DNA of 24,998 nt, taken from assembly GCA_964496705.1 (NCBI GenBank), contig CAZCBJ010000036.1:1-24998 (forward strand), read 5' to 3'. Shown in pieces: positions 1-6,942 of the stretch. The notes beneath the pieces are model-generated. The model had not been told where the DNA came from, searched no databases, and saw nothing but the letters and a program-made list of their open reading frames with translations. Each line of letters opens with the position of its first letter. Within the stretch, counting starts at the first letter, position 1. Both the position numbers and the translations under genes were made by a program. The stretch is from CAZCBJ01 sp964496705. Its GTDB lineage: Bacteria > Chloroflexota > Anaerolineae > Anaerolineales > Anaerolineaceae.

Positions 1-774
1 AGTCTGGAATTAGAAAATGGAAAAACAATAAAGCTCTCGCCAAAATTAAATGCTGGTAGCGTGGCGATTATGTATTACTATTCCAAACTATATTCGGAAA
101 CCCGTTGGAATAATTATTTATACACAACGGATGGTCTGCCGGTTTTACACGAAAGGATGTTTGGCAATCCTTGGCTACGCGCACTATCCGTCGAGCCTTT
201 GTTCCCCCAAAGCCTCACCCAGCCCAAATTTGAGCTGCCCTTCAGGCCGGGGCGCACCTGGAGCCTGACCGGAGGCCCTCACTCTGCCTGGGGACCGAAC
301 GGTGCGTTGGCTGCTTTGGACTTTGCGCCGTCCACATCTGAGCAAGGCTGCTCTTTGGCTACCGACTGGGTCACTTCCGTTGCTCCAGGTCTGGTGGTGC
401 GAAGCGGGAGTGCGATCGTCGTGGTCGATCTGGACGGAGACGGCCAGGAGTCAACCGGTTGGGCAATTTTATACATGCATATTGCCACTCGAGACCGTAT
501 CCCTAAAGGCTCCTGGGTCAATACCGATGATTTCATCGGTTATCCTTCCTGCGAAGGCGGCACCGCCACCGGCACTCATGTTCACATCGCGCGCAAATAC
601 AATGGAGAATGGATGCTCGCTGATGGTCCCATCCCCTTCACCCTGGATGGATGGATTGCGCATGCAGGCGAACAACCATATTTGGGCAGCCTAACCAATG
701 GAGAAAAAACCGCCATCGCTTGCACTTGCGGTGATCAGAACTCTCTGGTTAGCAGATCAAAGAGCAAGCCGTAA
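1..774 (+). CDS. M23-family metallopeptidase, C-terminal part (5' end outside window)
   Basis: The reading frame is open from base 1 to the TAA at 772-774, so this is the 3' portion of a longer gene. The protein ends in an M23 (LytM-like) zinc endopeptidase domain that would cleave peptide cross-links of cell-wall peptidoglycan. Visible elements are the first metal-ligand block GGPHSAWG...AALDFAP (His and Asp) and the HxH block GTHVHIARKYNGEW. The part before the domain aligns with the middle of the next gene (…GNPW/…GDPW followed by PQ..P.F.LPF), so the two are tandem paralogues. A GTG at 61 is only an internal codon, since homology to the neighbour continues upstream of it. The next gene starts 10 bp after the stop. 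Whether this copy also carries a LysM domain cannot be seen. Confidence in the family is high; the biological substrate is inferred. Confidence 0.85.
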   Translation, partial: SLELENGKTIKLSPKLNAGSVAIMYYYSKLYSETRWNNYLYTTDGLPVLHERMFGNPWLRALSVEPLFPQSLTQPKFELPFRPGRTWSLTGGPHSAWGPNGALAALDFAPSTSEQGCSLATDWVTSVAPGLVVRSGSAIVVVDLDGDGQESTGWAILYMHIATRDRIPKGSWVNTDDFIGYPSCEGGTATGTHVHIARKYNGEWMLADGPIPFTLDGWIAHAGEQPYLGSLTNGEKTAIACTCGDQNSLVSRSKSKP

Positions 775-784
775 CAGAAATCCC

Positions 785-2281
785 ATGAAAGTCGCTGCTT
801 TTACGATCTTCAGAGAGGCTCTCATGCCTTTCATGATCCTGGCGCTTTGTTTTAGCGCCTGTATGCCGCTTCCTCCGGAAACCCCACAGCCCAACATTTC
901 TAGCGAGAACATTCCAACGCCCCTGCCTGAGCTTACCCCTCTTCCAACCCGTCCTGCATACCAGCCAGGTGAATGGGTGGATTATCTGGCCCAAACTGGC
1001 GACACGTTGCCTGCGTTGGCTGCCAGATTCAACACCACTGAACGCGAAATCCGCACCGCGAACCCTGCCATCCCGCCGGATGTTACTACCCTTCCTCACG
1101 GTATGCCAATGAAAATCCCGATTTACTATCTGCCATTGTGGGGAACACCCTATCAGATCATACCGGATTGGCTTTTCGTCAACGGGCCAACTCAAACAGA
1201 TTTCAACACAGTCGATTTTGTTAATTCACAACCTGGTTGGCTGAAGGATTTTACCGATGTAGCTGGCGGATATGAACATGTCGGCGGTGAATTGGTGGAT
1301 ATTGTCGCCGAGAATTTTAGCATTAGCCCACGTTTGTTACTGGCTATCATCGAATATCAAATAGGTGGGCTGAGTAATCCCAGAAGACCTGAGTCAATCA
1401 ATGAATATGCGCTGGGTAATCAGCAAAGAACCCATTTGGGTTTCTATCAACAATTGGTCTGGGCGGCCAACACCCTCAATAACGGATATTACGGGTGGCG
1501 AAAAGGTAAACTTCTTTCCTTCGATCTGCTGGACGGCAGCCTGGAACGCCCAGATCCATGGCAAAATGCGGCAACGGTATCCTTGCAGTATTATTTTTCG
1601 CGCGTTCTGCCTAAAAAAGCCTATCAGAGGGCGATTTATGCCAACGGGTTGGCATTGACCTATCAGCAATTATTTGGCGACCCATGGCAGAATCCCCAAC
1701 CGCATATTCCGGTTAGCCTGCAACAGCCCGAATTCAGACTTCCATTTGAAACCGGGAAGTTTTGGGCCTTCACCGGCGGTCCACATACTGGTTGGGGCGA
1801 AGGTGAGCCTCTTGCAGCCCTGGATTTTGCGCCTCCTGCGGTGGTGGGAGGATGTTCGCCAACCTCTGAATGGGCTACAGCGGTAGCTGACGGTGTGGTA
1901 GTGCGCAGCAGCCCAGCCGTGGCTGTTTTGGATTTGGATATGGATAACAATGAACGCACCGGTTGGGTGGTTTTTTATATGCACCTTGCCACCCCAGGGC
2001 GTGCGCCTGTCGGGACAGTGCTTAAAGCTGGAGCCCCGATTGGCTTGCCTTCCTGTGAAGGCGGGCGCTCCACCGGGACGCATGTGCACATCGCTCGTAA
2101 ATACAATGGCGAATGGATTGCCGCGGATTGGGCCGTGCTGCCATTCAACCTTGAGGGATGGATCGCCAGAGGTGGCGCTTCACCCTATCAAGGCAATTTG
2201 ATTCGTTTTAGCCAGGTTGTCCGCGCCTGCGTTTGCTCAGATAAAGCCAGTCAGTTGGAGTCCAGACCGCCCCTGCCCTGA
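785..2281 (+). CDS. LysM and M23 peptidase domain lipoprotein
   Basis: This 498-residue exported protein probably remodels peptidoglycan outside the cytoplasmic membrane. The N-terminus has charged residues, a hydrophobic stretch and a lipobox-like FSAC with Cys26, followed by a Pro/Thr-rich linker. A LysM carbohydrate-binding domain lies at about residues 66-112 (QTGDTLPALAARFNTTEREI…NP). A roughly 200-residue middle region (SPRLLLAIIEYQIGG…) resembles the helical part seen before M23 domains in related proteins, but I cannot name it. The C-terminal M23 domain shows GGPHTGWG…AALDFAPP and GTHVHIARKYNGEW, so the His/Asp and HxH zinc ligands are intact. I chose ATG 785 because it gives a charged n-region. 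ATG 824 has a better Shine-Dalgarno (AGAGAGG, 5 nt away) and is an alternative; the in-frame ATG at 698 would overlap the previous gene by 77 bp. It converges with the OsmC gene, 6 bp apart. Confidence 0.85.
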   Translation: MKVAAFTIFREALMPFMILALCFSACMPLPPETPQPNISSENIPTPLPELTPLPTRPAYQPGEWVDYLAQTGDTLPALAARFNTTEREIRTANPAIPPDVTTLPHGMPMKIPIYYLPLWGTPYQIIPDWLFVNGPTQTDFNTVDFVNSQPGWLKDFTDVAGGYEHVGGELVDIVAENFSISPRLLLAIIEYQIGGLSNPRRPESINEYALGNQQRTHLGFYQQLVWAANTLNNGYYGWRKGKLLSFDLLDGSLERPDPWQNAATVSLQYYFSRVLPKKAYQRAIYANGLALTYQQLFGDPWQNPQPHIPVSLQQPEFRLPFETGKFWAFTGGPHTGWGEGEPLAALDFAPPAVVGGCSPTSEWATAVADGVVVRSSPAVAVLDLDMDNNERTGWVVFYMHLATPGRAPVGTVLKAGAPIGLPSCEGGRSTGTHVHIARKYNGEWIAADWAVLPFNLEGWIARGGASPYQGNLIRFSQVVRACVCSDKASQLESRPPLP

Positions 2282-2287
2282 AGAACC

Positions 2288-2704
2288 TCAAGCCTCTATG
2301 ATCGTGATCTTATGCTCAATCGGCGCGGCTTTCTCCAGCATCGCCGAGGCTGAGCAATAACGATGGGCTGACAAATCAACCGCCCTCTCAACAGACGCCT
2401 GGTCAATCCCATGCCCGGTCACCACATATTCAAGGCTGATCTGGGTGAACACCCGCGGATGATCATCGGCCCGTTCAGCATGAACCCTGACCTCAAAAGC
2501 AGTCACTTCCAGCCGTTTTTTCTTCAAGATAGATATAACATCCATTGCAGTACAGCCTGCCAGTCCCAACGCAATTAATTCCAGTGGTCTTAGGCCCTGA
2601 CTGTCGCCGCCAAATTCTGGAGAGGTATCCAATGGGATATGGAACCCAGTGTCAGCAACCCCATCAAAACCCATCCTACCCTTCCAGATTACTTTTCCAT
2701 CCAT
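2288..2704 (-). CDS. OsmC/Ohr-family thiol protein
   Basis: A 138-residue OsmC-superfamily protein. Members reduce organic or lipid hydroperoxides with a pair of cysteines, or serve related thiol chemistry in the cytoplasm. Both expected cysteines are present: Cys51 in the helix motif LGLAGCTAMDV and Cys117 in HRYCSASAML. The central LEYVVTGHGID and the N-terminal sheet (KVIWKGRMGFDG) fit the YhfA-like branch better than classical Ohr, although this is not decisive. A GGAGGGA Shine-Dalgarno lies a few bases before the ATG. It is the last gene of the minus-strand block, 17 bp after the disulfide oxidoreductase, so it is very probably co-transcribed with that gene and the upstream sigma/anti-sigma pair. 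I see no terminator in the 6 bp before the convergent M23 gene. Confidence 0.88.
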   Translation of the reverse strand: MDGKVIWKGRMGFDGVADTGFHIPLDTSPEFGGDSQGLRPLELIALGLAGCTAMDVISILKKKRLEVTAFEVRVHAERADDHPRVFTQISLEYVVTGHGIDQASVERAVDLSAHRYCSASAMLEKAAPIEHKITIIEA

Positions 2705-2721
2705 TTTCCCTCCAAACTTTT

Positions 2722-3399
2722 TTATGTTCCTAATGCTTTTTGTATTTCTTGAACCAGATGGTCTTCTGGTGAAGCGCCAACCATAACTCCTGCCCCGTGG
2801 TTGATGGTTGTTTGTGGCACCCCGCTGACGCCATGTTTTTGGGCCAACTCGGGGAACTCAGTCGCTTCGACCATTTCAGCCTGCACCATTTCACTTGCCA
2901 AGGCCATCCTGTGGGCGAGAATAACTGCCTGAGGGCAATAAGGACAACTTGGTGTAACGAAAACCATGAGATGCACCGGCTTGCTGAGTTTCTCCAGGTA
3001 TTGAAGTGTTCCGGTGGATAAACCCGATTCACCAGAAGAAACCAGTAAGATATCATTCACCAGGGATGCAAACTCATGCCCTGCCGGAATTCCATAATAT
3101 CGAATGCCGTAATCCACCACCTTTTCGTTTTGTTTTCCAGCGATAACAAAACCGGGAGCCTTATCCACGTGGTACTCATTTGCTCGATCGAAATCATTGT
3201 TCAAATCAAATTTTGTGATATGAATTTTTTCCGATAGTGCCGCCACCTCATCCAATAATTGGCCTGTCTCAGCACAATATTCGCAATGATCGCTCTTGCT
3301 CGTAAACAGAATAATTTCAACATCTTCTTTCAATTCCGAGAAAAACTCACGAACCTGTTTTTGCATCCCGGCATCCAAAAATTTTTCCATTTTATCCAT
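2722..3399 (-). CDS. Protein disulfide oxidoreductase (PDO), two thioredoxin folds
   Basis: A 225-residue glutaredoxin-like protein with two fused thioredoxin folds, each with a CxxC active site: CEYC at residues 39-42 and CPYC at 152-155. Each fold also has the expected cis-proline region (KAPGF near 82; SGVPQT near 195). Family members (archaeal and thermophile PDOs) catalyse thiol-disulfide exchange in the cytoplasm and can accept electrons from thioredoxin reductase. CPYC is the glutaredoxin-type motif and CEYC is rarer. There is no signal peptide. The start at 3399 has AAGGA about 6 nt upstream; ATG 3390 is an equally good start 9 nt shorter. It sits between the zinc-ribbon gene (42 bp gap) and OsmC (17 bp gap), downstream of an RsrA-like anti-sigma factor, a context that suggests a role in restoring reduced protein thiols. 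Confidence 0.9.
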   Translation of the reverse strand: MDKMEKFLDAGMQKQVREFFSELKEDVEIILFTSKSDHCEYCAETGQLLDEVAALSEKIHITKFDLNNDFDRANEYHVDKAPGFVIAGKQNEKVVDYGIRYYGIPAGHEFASLVNDILLVSSGESGLSTGTLQYLEKLSKPVHLMVFVTPSCPYCPQAVILAHRMALASEMVQAEMVEATEFPELAQKHGVSGVPQTTINHGAGVMVGASPEDHLVQEIQKALGT

Positions 3400-3441
3400 C
3401 TCCTATCCTTTTTTCACACCTGACCAGGTATCTGTGATTTA

Positions 3442-3657
3442 TCAGGTAAATCCTCCGCTGGACCTCGCACCGCATTCGGAGCAAAACAAGTCAAGGTATC
3501 CATCGTAATCCAGTATGCCCAGCAGACACAATGGACAGGTGGAGCCTCGCCGCCACGAAAATTCCACCAATTCGTGATCGATTTTTCGAGTTGGTTGCTC
3601 TTCCTCTACATCGTTATTTGCGTAATAGGTTTCCTTATATTCGGAGGAGGTTACCAT
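3442..3657 (-). CDS. Small zinc-ribbon protein, function unknown
   Basis: A 71-residue protein with an acidic N-terminus (DVEEEQP) and a four-cysteine zinc ribbon in the C-terminal half: Cys41 and Cys44 (CPLC), then Cys59 and Cys62 (CSEC), separated by 14 residues. I do not recognise a specific family. The paired CxxC knuckles and the shared strand with its neighbours argue that it is real and not a shadow frame. An in-frame TAA lies 6 nt before the ATG, so the start cannot be much further upstream; the Shine-Dalgarno is weak (AAGAG). It follows the anti-sigma gene by 98 bp and precedes the disulfide oxidoreductase by 42 bp. In a thiol-stress operon, such a cluster could be structural or could lose zinc on oxidation; that is inference only. 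Confidence 0.65.
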   Translation of the reverse strand: MVTSSEYKETYYANNDVEEEQPTRKIDHELVEFSWRRGSTCPLCLLGILDYDGYLDLFCSECGARSSGGFT

Positions 3658-3755
3658 CTCTTATTGGATGCCAGATATTTCAAAAAGTTGCACGTTCTTG
3701 CTGAACGCCAGGAAACCATAAGCAAACGATTCCACCCCAAATCGCACCGGAAAGT

Positions 3756-4004
3756 TCATTTGCAATAATCTTCAAGATGCAACCTCAAGAAAAGTCTTTC
3801 GCGCACTGAAGAAGGAAGCGAAGCCTCAACTGGATCATCATGATAGAGTTCGACGGTCTTTTTGGTTGTGTTAAACACAATCCGGCAATCTGGACATTCC
3901 GCTAGATGTCGATCTAATTCTTTGCATATTTCAGCTGGCAGTTCGCCATCAATCAAATCGGAGATGCTCTGTAAGAACTTATGGCAATCATGCTTGTGTG
4001 ACAT
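3756..4004 (-). CDS. Zinc-binding anti-sigma factor, RsrA-like (ZAS family)
   Basis: An 82-residue soluble anti-sigma factor with a zf-HC2/ZAS motif. Cys7, His33, Cys37 and Cys40 give C-x25-H-x3-C-x2-C, exactly the spacing of the zinc ligands Cys11, His37, Cys41 and Cys44 of Streptomyces RsrA. A further cysteine, Cys27, falls where RsrA has Cys31. In that family, reduced zinc-bound protein holds the sigma factor inactive, and oxidation to a disulfide releases zinc and sigma. There is no transmembrane segment, so sensing is cytoplasmic. The start overlaps the end of the sigma gene by 17 bp, with GGGAGG just ahead of the ATG, giving translational coupling and matched amounts of both proteins. 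The family call is strong; redox sensing is inferred from the spacing and from the thiol genes downstream. Confidence 0.88.
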   Translation of the reverse strand: MSHKHDCHKFLQSISDLIDGELPAEICKELDRHLAECPDCRIVFNTTKKTVELYHDDPVEASLPSSVRERLFLRLHLEDYCK

Positions 4005-4602
4005 CAGACCTCCCGGGTATGCGTTCTCGAAAATAGTCGGATAGTTGTTGACGCAGAAATAAGCGGGCTCTCAACAAGCGCGTTTTTACGTTAACCTCGG
4101 TCAACCCCAAAGCCTCGGCTGTTTCGCGCACCGATAAACCCTGGATATCTCGTAGAAGAAAAACCATTTTTAGGTTTAGTGGTAGAGTGCCAATAGCCTG
4201 ATCCAGAAAATTTCTCGTCTCAGCGGTTAAGAATTCATTTTCGGGCAAACAACACCAATCCACAATTTGCATGCCATCACGTTGTTCGTCACCATCTTCC
4301 ACTTCCTCCTCAACCGGAACCATGACTACTTTCCGTTTTCGAAGCAACATCAGAGCTTCATTGGAAGCGATACGGTATAACCAAGTAGCAATGCTCGAAC
4401 GACCCTCAAAAGTTTTTATGGATTGGATAGCCTTGATGAATGTCTCTTGGAGAACATCTTCTGCATCCTGTTCATCACCCACAATGCGCAATGCAAGCCG
4501 ATATATTTTTGGAGAGTACAAATCAACCATTCGGGCAAGTTCCGTAGGATCTTCCGCTTGGAGTGCGGGCAAGGAAAGCGAGGAAATATTCGAGTCTGAC
4601 AT
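3988..4602 (-). CDS. ECF-type RNA polymerase sigma factor
   Basis: A 204-residue sigma-70 family protein of the extracytoplasmic-function group. Region 2 spans about residues 22-90, with the -10-binding motif DAEDVLQETF and the WLYRIASNEA helix. Region 4 spans about 135-188, with the -35-binding helix-turn-helix LSVRETAEALGLTEVNVKTRLLRAR. Regions 1 and 3 are absent, as expected. The acidic linker holds two adjacent cysteines (117-118), unusual but of unknown meaning. No clear Shine-Dalgarno precedes ATG 4602. The gene starts 34 bp after tsaD on the same strand, so it may be read from the upstream operon, from its own promoter, or both. Its product should be held inactive by the overlapping anti-sigma gene. 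I found no convincing ECF-type promoter by eye, so autoregulation is unproven. Confidence 0.93.
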   Translation of the reverse strand: MSDSNISSLSLPALQAEDPTELARMVDLYSPKIYRLALRIVGDEQDAEDVLQETFIKAIQSIKTFEGRSSIATWLYRIASNEALMLLRKRKVVMVPVEEEVEDGDEQRDGMQIVDWCCLPENEFLTAETRNFLDQAIGTLPLNLKMVFLLRDIQGLSVRETAEALGLTEVNVKTRLLRARLFLRQQLSDYFRERIPGRSDVTQA

Positions 4603-4636
4603 TTATTTAGATGAGTTGGAAAGCAAATAGTTTCAA

Positions 4637-5677
4637 TTAAGACAATGGCCAGGTGGGCAAAACATCAAAATCCATCGGATCCTTCCGACCTAGCACAAAA
4701 TGATAATATCCGGCAGCGGCTATCATAGCGGCATTATCCGTGCATAAATGCAAAGAAGGGATGTGAACCACCAAATCCGATTGAGACAGGAAAATTTCAC
4801 GCAATGCACGGTTGGCTGATACACCGCCAGCAATTAATATTTCTTTAGCGCCAAAACTCTTCGCCGCGGCCATGGTCTTATTAAACAAGGTATCCACCAC
4901 CGCAGCCTGGAAACTGGCAGCCAGGTCACTTACAGGAAGTGGAGTACCTTCTTCTTCAAATTTTCGCACCAGACGTAAAACAGCCGTTTTTAACCCACTA
5001 AATGAGAAATCCCAGGTTCCCTCCAATCGTACCCGTGGAAAAGTGAACGCCTTTGGATCGCCCACATCAGCGGCTTTTTGGATTGAGGGACCGCCAGGAT
5101 AAGGTAAACCCAGCAATCGGGCGACTTTATCAAAGGCTTCTCCGCTGGCATCATCCAGGGTCCCGCCAAGCCGTTGATAATTCAGGTGCCCTCGTATCAG
5201 ATTCAACTCGGTGTGTCCTCCCGAAACAAGCAGGGCCATCAGTGGAAACTGCGGTGGTTGAGGTGGGTAATTCATGTCTGCTGGATAAACCCACGCGGAG
5301 TAGATATGACCCTCCAGGTGGTTGACACCCATGATCGGCATGCCCCGCGCCAGAGCAATGCCTTTGGCGGCGTTGACTCCCACCACCAGCGAACCCGCAA
5401 GCCCTGGTCCCCGTGTCACCGCAATCGCATCTACATCGCCCAGGCTGAGGTGCGCCTGTTGCAGAGCTTGCTCGATGACAGCGTAAATGGTGCGAATGTG
5501 TTGCCGCGAGGCAACCTCGGGAAACACGCCTCCGTATCGGCTGTGCATTTCCGCTTGCGATGCGACCACATTGGATAACAGCACCCGTCCGTTTTCTATC
5601 ACCGCTGCAGCGGTTTCATCACATGAGCTTTCGATGCCCAAAACCCGGGCTGGCGGAAAAACTTGTTGCGCTTCCAT
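4637..5677 (-). CDS. tsaD: tRNA threonylcarbamoyladenosine (t6A37) transferase subunit TsaD
   Basis: TsaD (formerly Gcp/YgjD) transfers the threonylcarbamoyl group from its adenylate to A37 of ANN-decoding tRNAs, working with TsaB and TsaE in the cytoplasm. The N-terminal ASKHA ATPase motif LGIESSCDETAAAV is near residues 13-26. The metal-binding HLEGH is at 120-124, followed by the SGGH and GEAFDKVARLLGLPYPGGP signatures and the late IAGGVSANRALR motif. At 346 residues it has the usual length. I chose ATG 5677 because AAGGTGATC lies just upstream; a GTG at 5686, overlapping the M24 stop codon as GTGA, is the alternative and adds three residues. It sits between the M24 peptidase and the ECF sigma gene on the same strand. 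No tsaB or tsaE is in the window. Confidence 0.97.
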   Translation of the reverse strand: MEAQQVFPPARVLGIESSCDETAAAVIENGRVLLSNVVASQAEMHSRYGGVFPEVASRQHIRTIYAVIEQALQQAHLSLGDVDAIAVTRGPGLAGSLVVGVNAAKGIALARGMPIMGVNHLEGHIYSAWVYPADMNYPPQPPQFPLMALLVSGGHTELNLIRGHLNYQRLGGTLDDASGEAFDKVARLLGLPYPGGPSIQKAADVGDPKAFTFPRVRLEGTWDFSFSGLKTAVLRLVRKFEEEGTPLPVSDLAASFQAAVVDTLFNKTMAAAKSFGAKEILIAGGVSANRALREIFLSQSDLVVHIPSLHLCTDNAAMIAAAGYYHFVLGRKDPMDFDVLPTWPLS

Positions 5678-5682
5678 CCCGA

Positions 5683-6930
5683 TCACCTTGCCGGCTCGCC
5701 CTTGATTGGAATCACCAGATCGAGTGGGAACTCAGCCAACTTCTCGAACTGTCCGGTTGTGGTTATGCAGTAAGTGTCTTCCAGTCGAACCCCCAGATTT
5801 TTTTCCGGATAATATAAACCCGGCTCAATGGTGAACACGCTGCCAACCGCCAGGCGATCGCCATCCGAAGCAGACAAGCCACTGAATGGTCGCTCATGGA
5901 TATGTAACCCCACCCCATGGCCCAGACTGTGCACATATCCCACTTCAGTCGTCGGTTCGGTCAACACATTGGAATGGCCCATCGCCTCAAATAGCTCACA
6001 TGTTCTTTGCTGATAATGTTTGAAAGGCATATCCACTTTCAATTCTTCAACGATCGTCCGATAAACCTGCAAGACATCTTGATATAATTCCTGGGCTTGT
6101 TCAGTTGCATACCCCAAACACCAGGTACGGGTCATGTCGTAAAAATAGCCCCCCCCCGCTTCGCATGGGTAAATATCGAAGACGATCGTTTCGCCCAACT
6201 GTAAAACATCATCCGGTTTACCGCTGCTGTGTGGAACGCCGGCATCATGACCAATTGCAAAAATAGTTCCTTCTGGATTTTCCGCGCCCGCCTCCGCCAA
6301 CCACAGGTTAATTCTGCTTTTCACATCTGCAATGGTCAACCATTCTCCTTGCGGATTGAGCAATTTACCCGCCCTCACCGGCCGGGTTGAAAGGTAATCA
6401 GCCGTGTTTTCCACCACCCTGGCGGTGATTTTACCCATCTGTTTGATTCGCTCGATCTCATCCGCATCTTTGGTAGCCATAGCAGTTAATAAAACATCCT
6501 CATCCTGAATCCCGATAAACTGGATATCGGGGAGCAAACCTTGCAATAACGAAAAAATTGCATATCCGGACCCCAGTTCGATGAGACCATACAATAAGAC
6601 TCGCCCTGAGGTGACACCTGCATCCTGAAACATCTTTTGATAGCGCAGTGCCATTGCAAGCTTTCGGTCTCCGTTCGCTTCTTTGAGCAACTCAGTGTAG
6701 GAATAATTCGAATAACTGCGAATTTCCAGATTACTTCTGGCTGCTTCATCGCGTTCCATTGGGTAATGAAACAGGAAACCCTTATGCCCGATTTTGCAGA
6801 TCAGGTCAGCACTGGTCATGTGCCCACCGCCAGTCAGATATACCATCGCCGGATTATGCATCCCGGCGCCTGTAACCAGAATCGCTGCTGCTTCACACGC
6901 TTTCATCAGTCTGTCAAGGTCGCTCTTCAT
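5683..6930 (-). CDS. M24-family aminopeptidase (Xaa-Pro peptidase-like)
   Basis: A 415-residue cytoplasmic metallopeptidase with the two-part structure of Xaa-Pro aminopeptidases and prolidases: a creatinase-like N-terminal domain (about 1-150) and a pita-bread catalytic domain (about 160-415). All five metal ligands of the family can be seen: Asp252 (VFDIYP), Asp265 (FYDMTRT), His338 (SLGHGVGLHIHERP), Glu369 (TIEPGLYYP) and Glu384 (GVRLEDT). It probably removes N-terminal residues next to proline, but substrate preference cannot be read from sequence. ATG 6930 is preferred over the adjacent GTG 6933 because AGAGG then has a 5-nt spacing. It begins 12 bp after the selA stop and ends beside the tsaD start, so it is a middle gene of the operon. 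Confidence 0.92.
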   Translation of the reverse strand: MKSDLDRLMKACEAAAILVTGAGMHNPAMVYLTGGGHMTSADLICKIGHKGFLFHYPMERDEAARSNLEIRSYSNYSYTELLKEANGDRKLAMALRYQKMFQDAGVTSGRVLLYGLIELGSGYAIFSLLQGLLPDIQFIGIQDEDVLLTAMATKDADEIERIKQMGKITARVVENTADYLSTRPVRAGKLLNPQGEWLTIADVKSRINLWLAEAGAENPEGTIFAIGHDAGVPHSSGKPDDVLQLGETIVFDIYPCEAGGGYFYDMTRTWCLGYATEQAQELYQDVLQVYRTIVEELKVDMPFKHYQQRTCELFEAMGHSNVLTEPTTEVGYVHSLGHGVGLHIHERPFSGLSASDGDRLAVGSVFTIEPGLYYPEKNLGVRLEDTYCITTTGQFEKLAEFPLDLVIPIKGEPAR

Positions 6931-6942
6931 CACTACCTCTGG

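Noticed and set aside
3418..3429. Short palindrome ACCTG-AC-CAGGT upstream of the PDO gene
   Set aside because: The arms are only 5 bp, and I see no second copy at the other genes of the block; too weak to call an operator.
3574..3768. Plus-strand frame encoding a hydrophobic 64-residue peptide
   Set aside because: It starts with GTG, has no Shine-Dalgarno and lies antisense to the zinc-ribbon gene, whose four ordered cysteines and strand agreement are better evidence.
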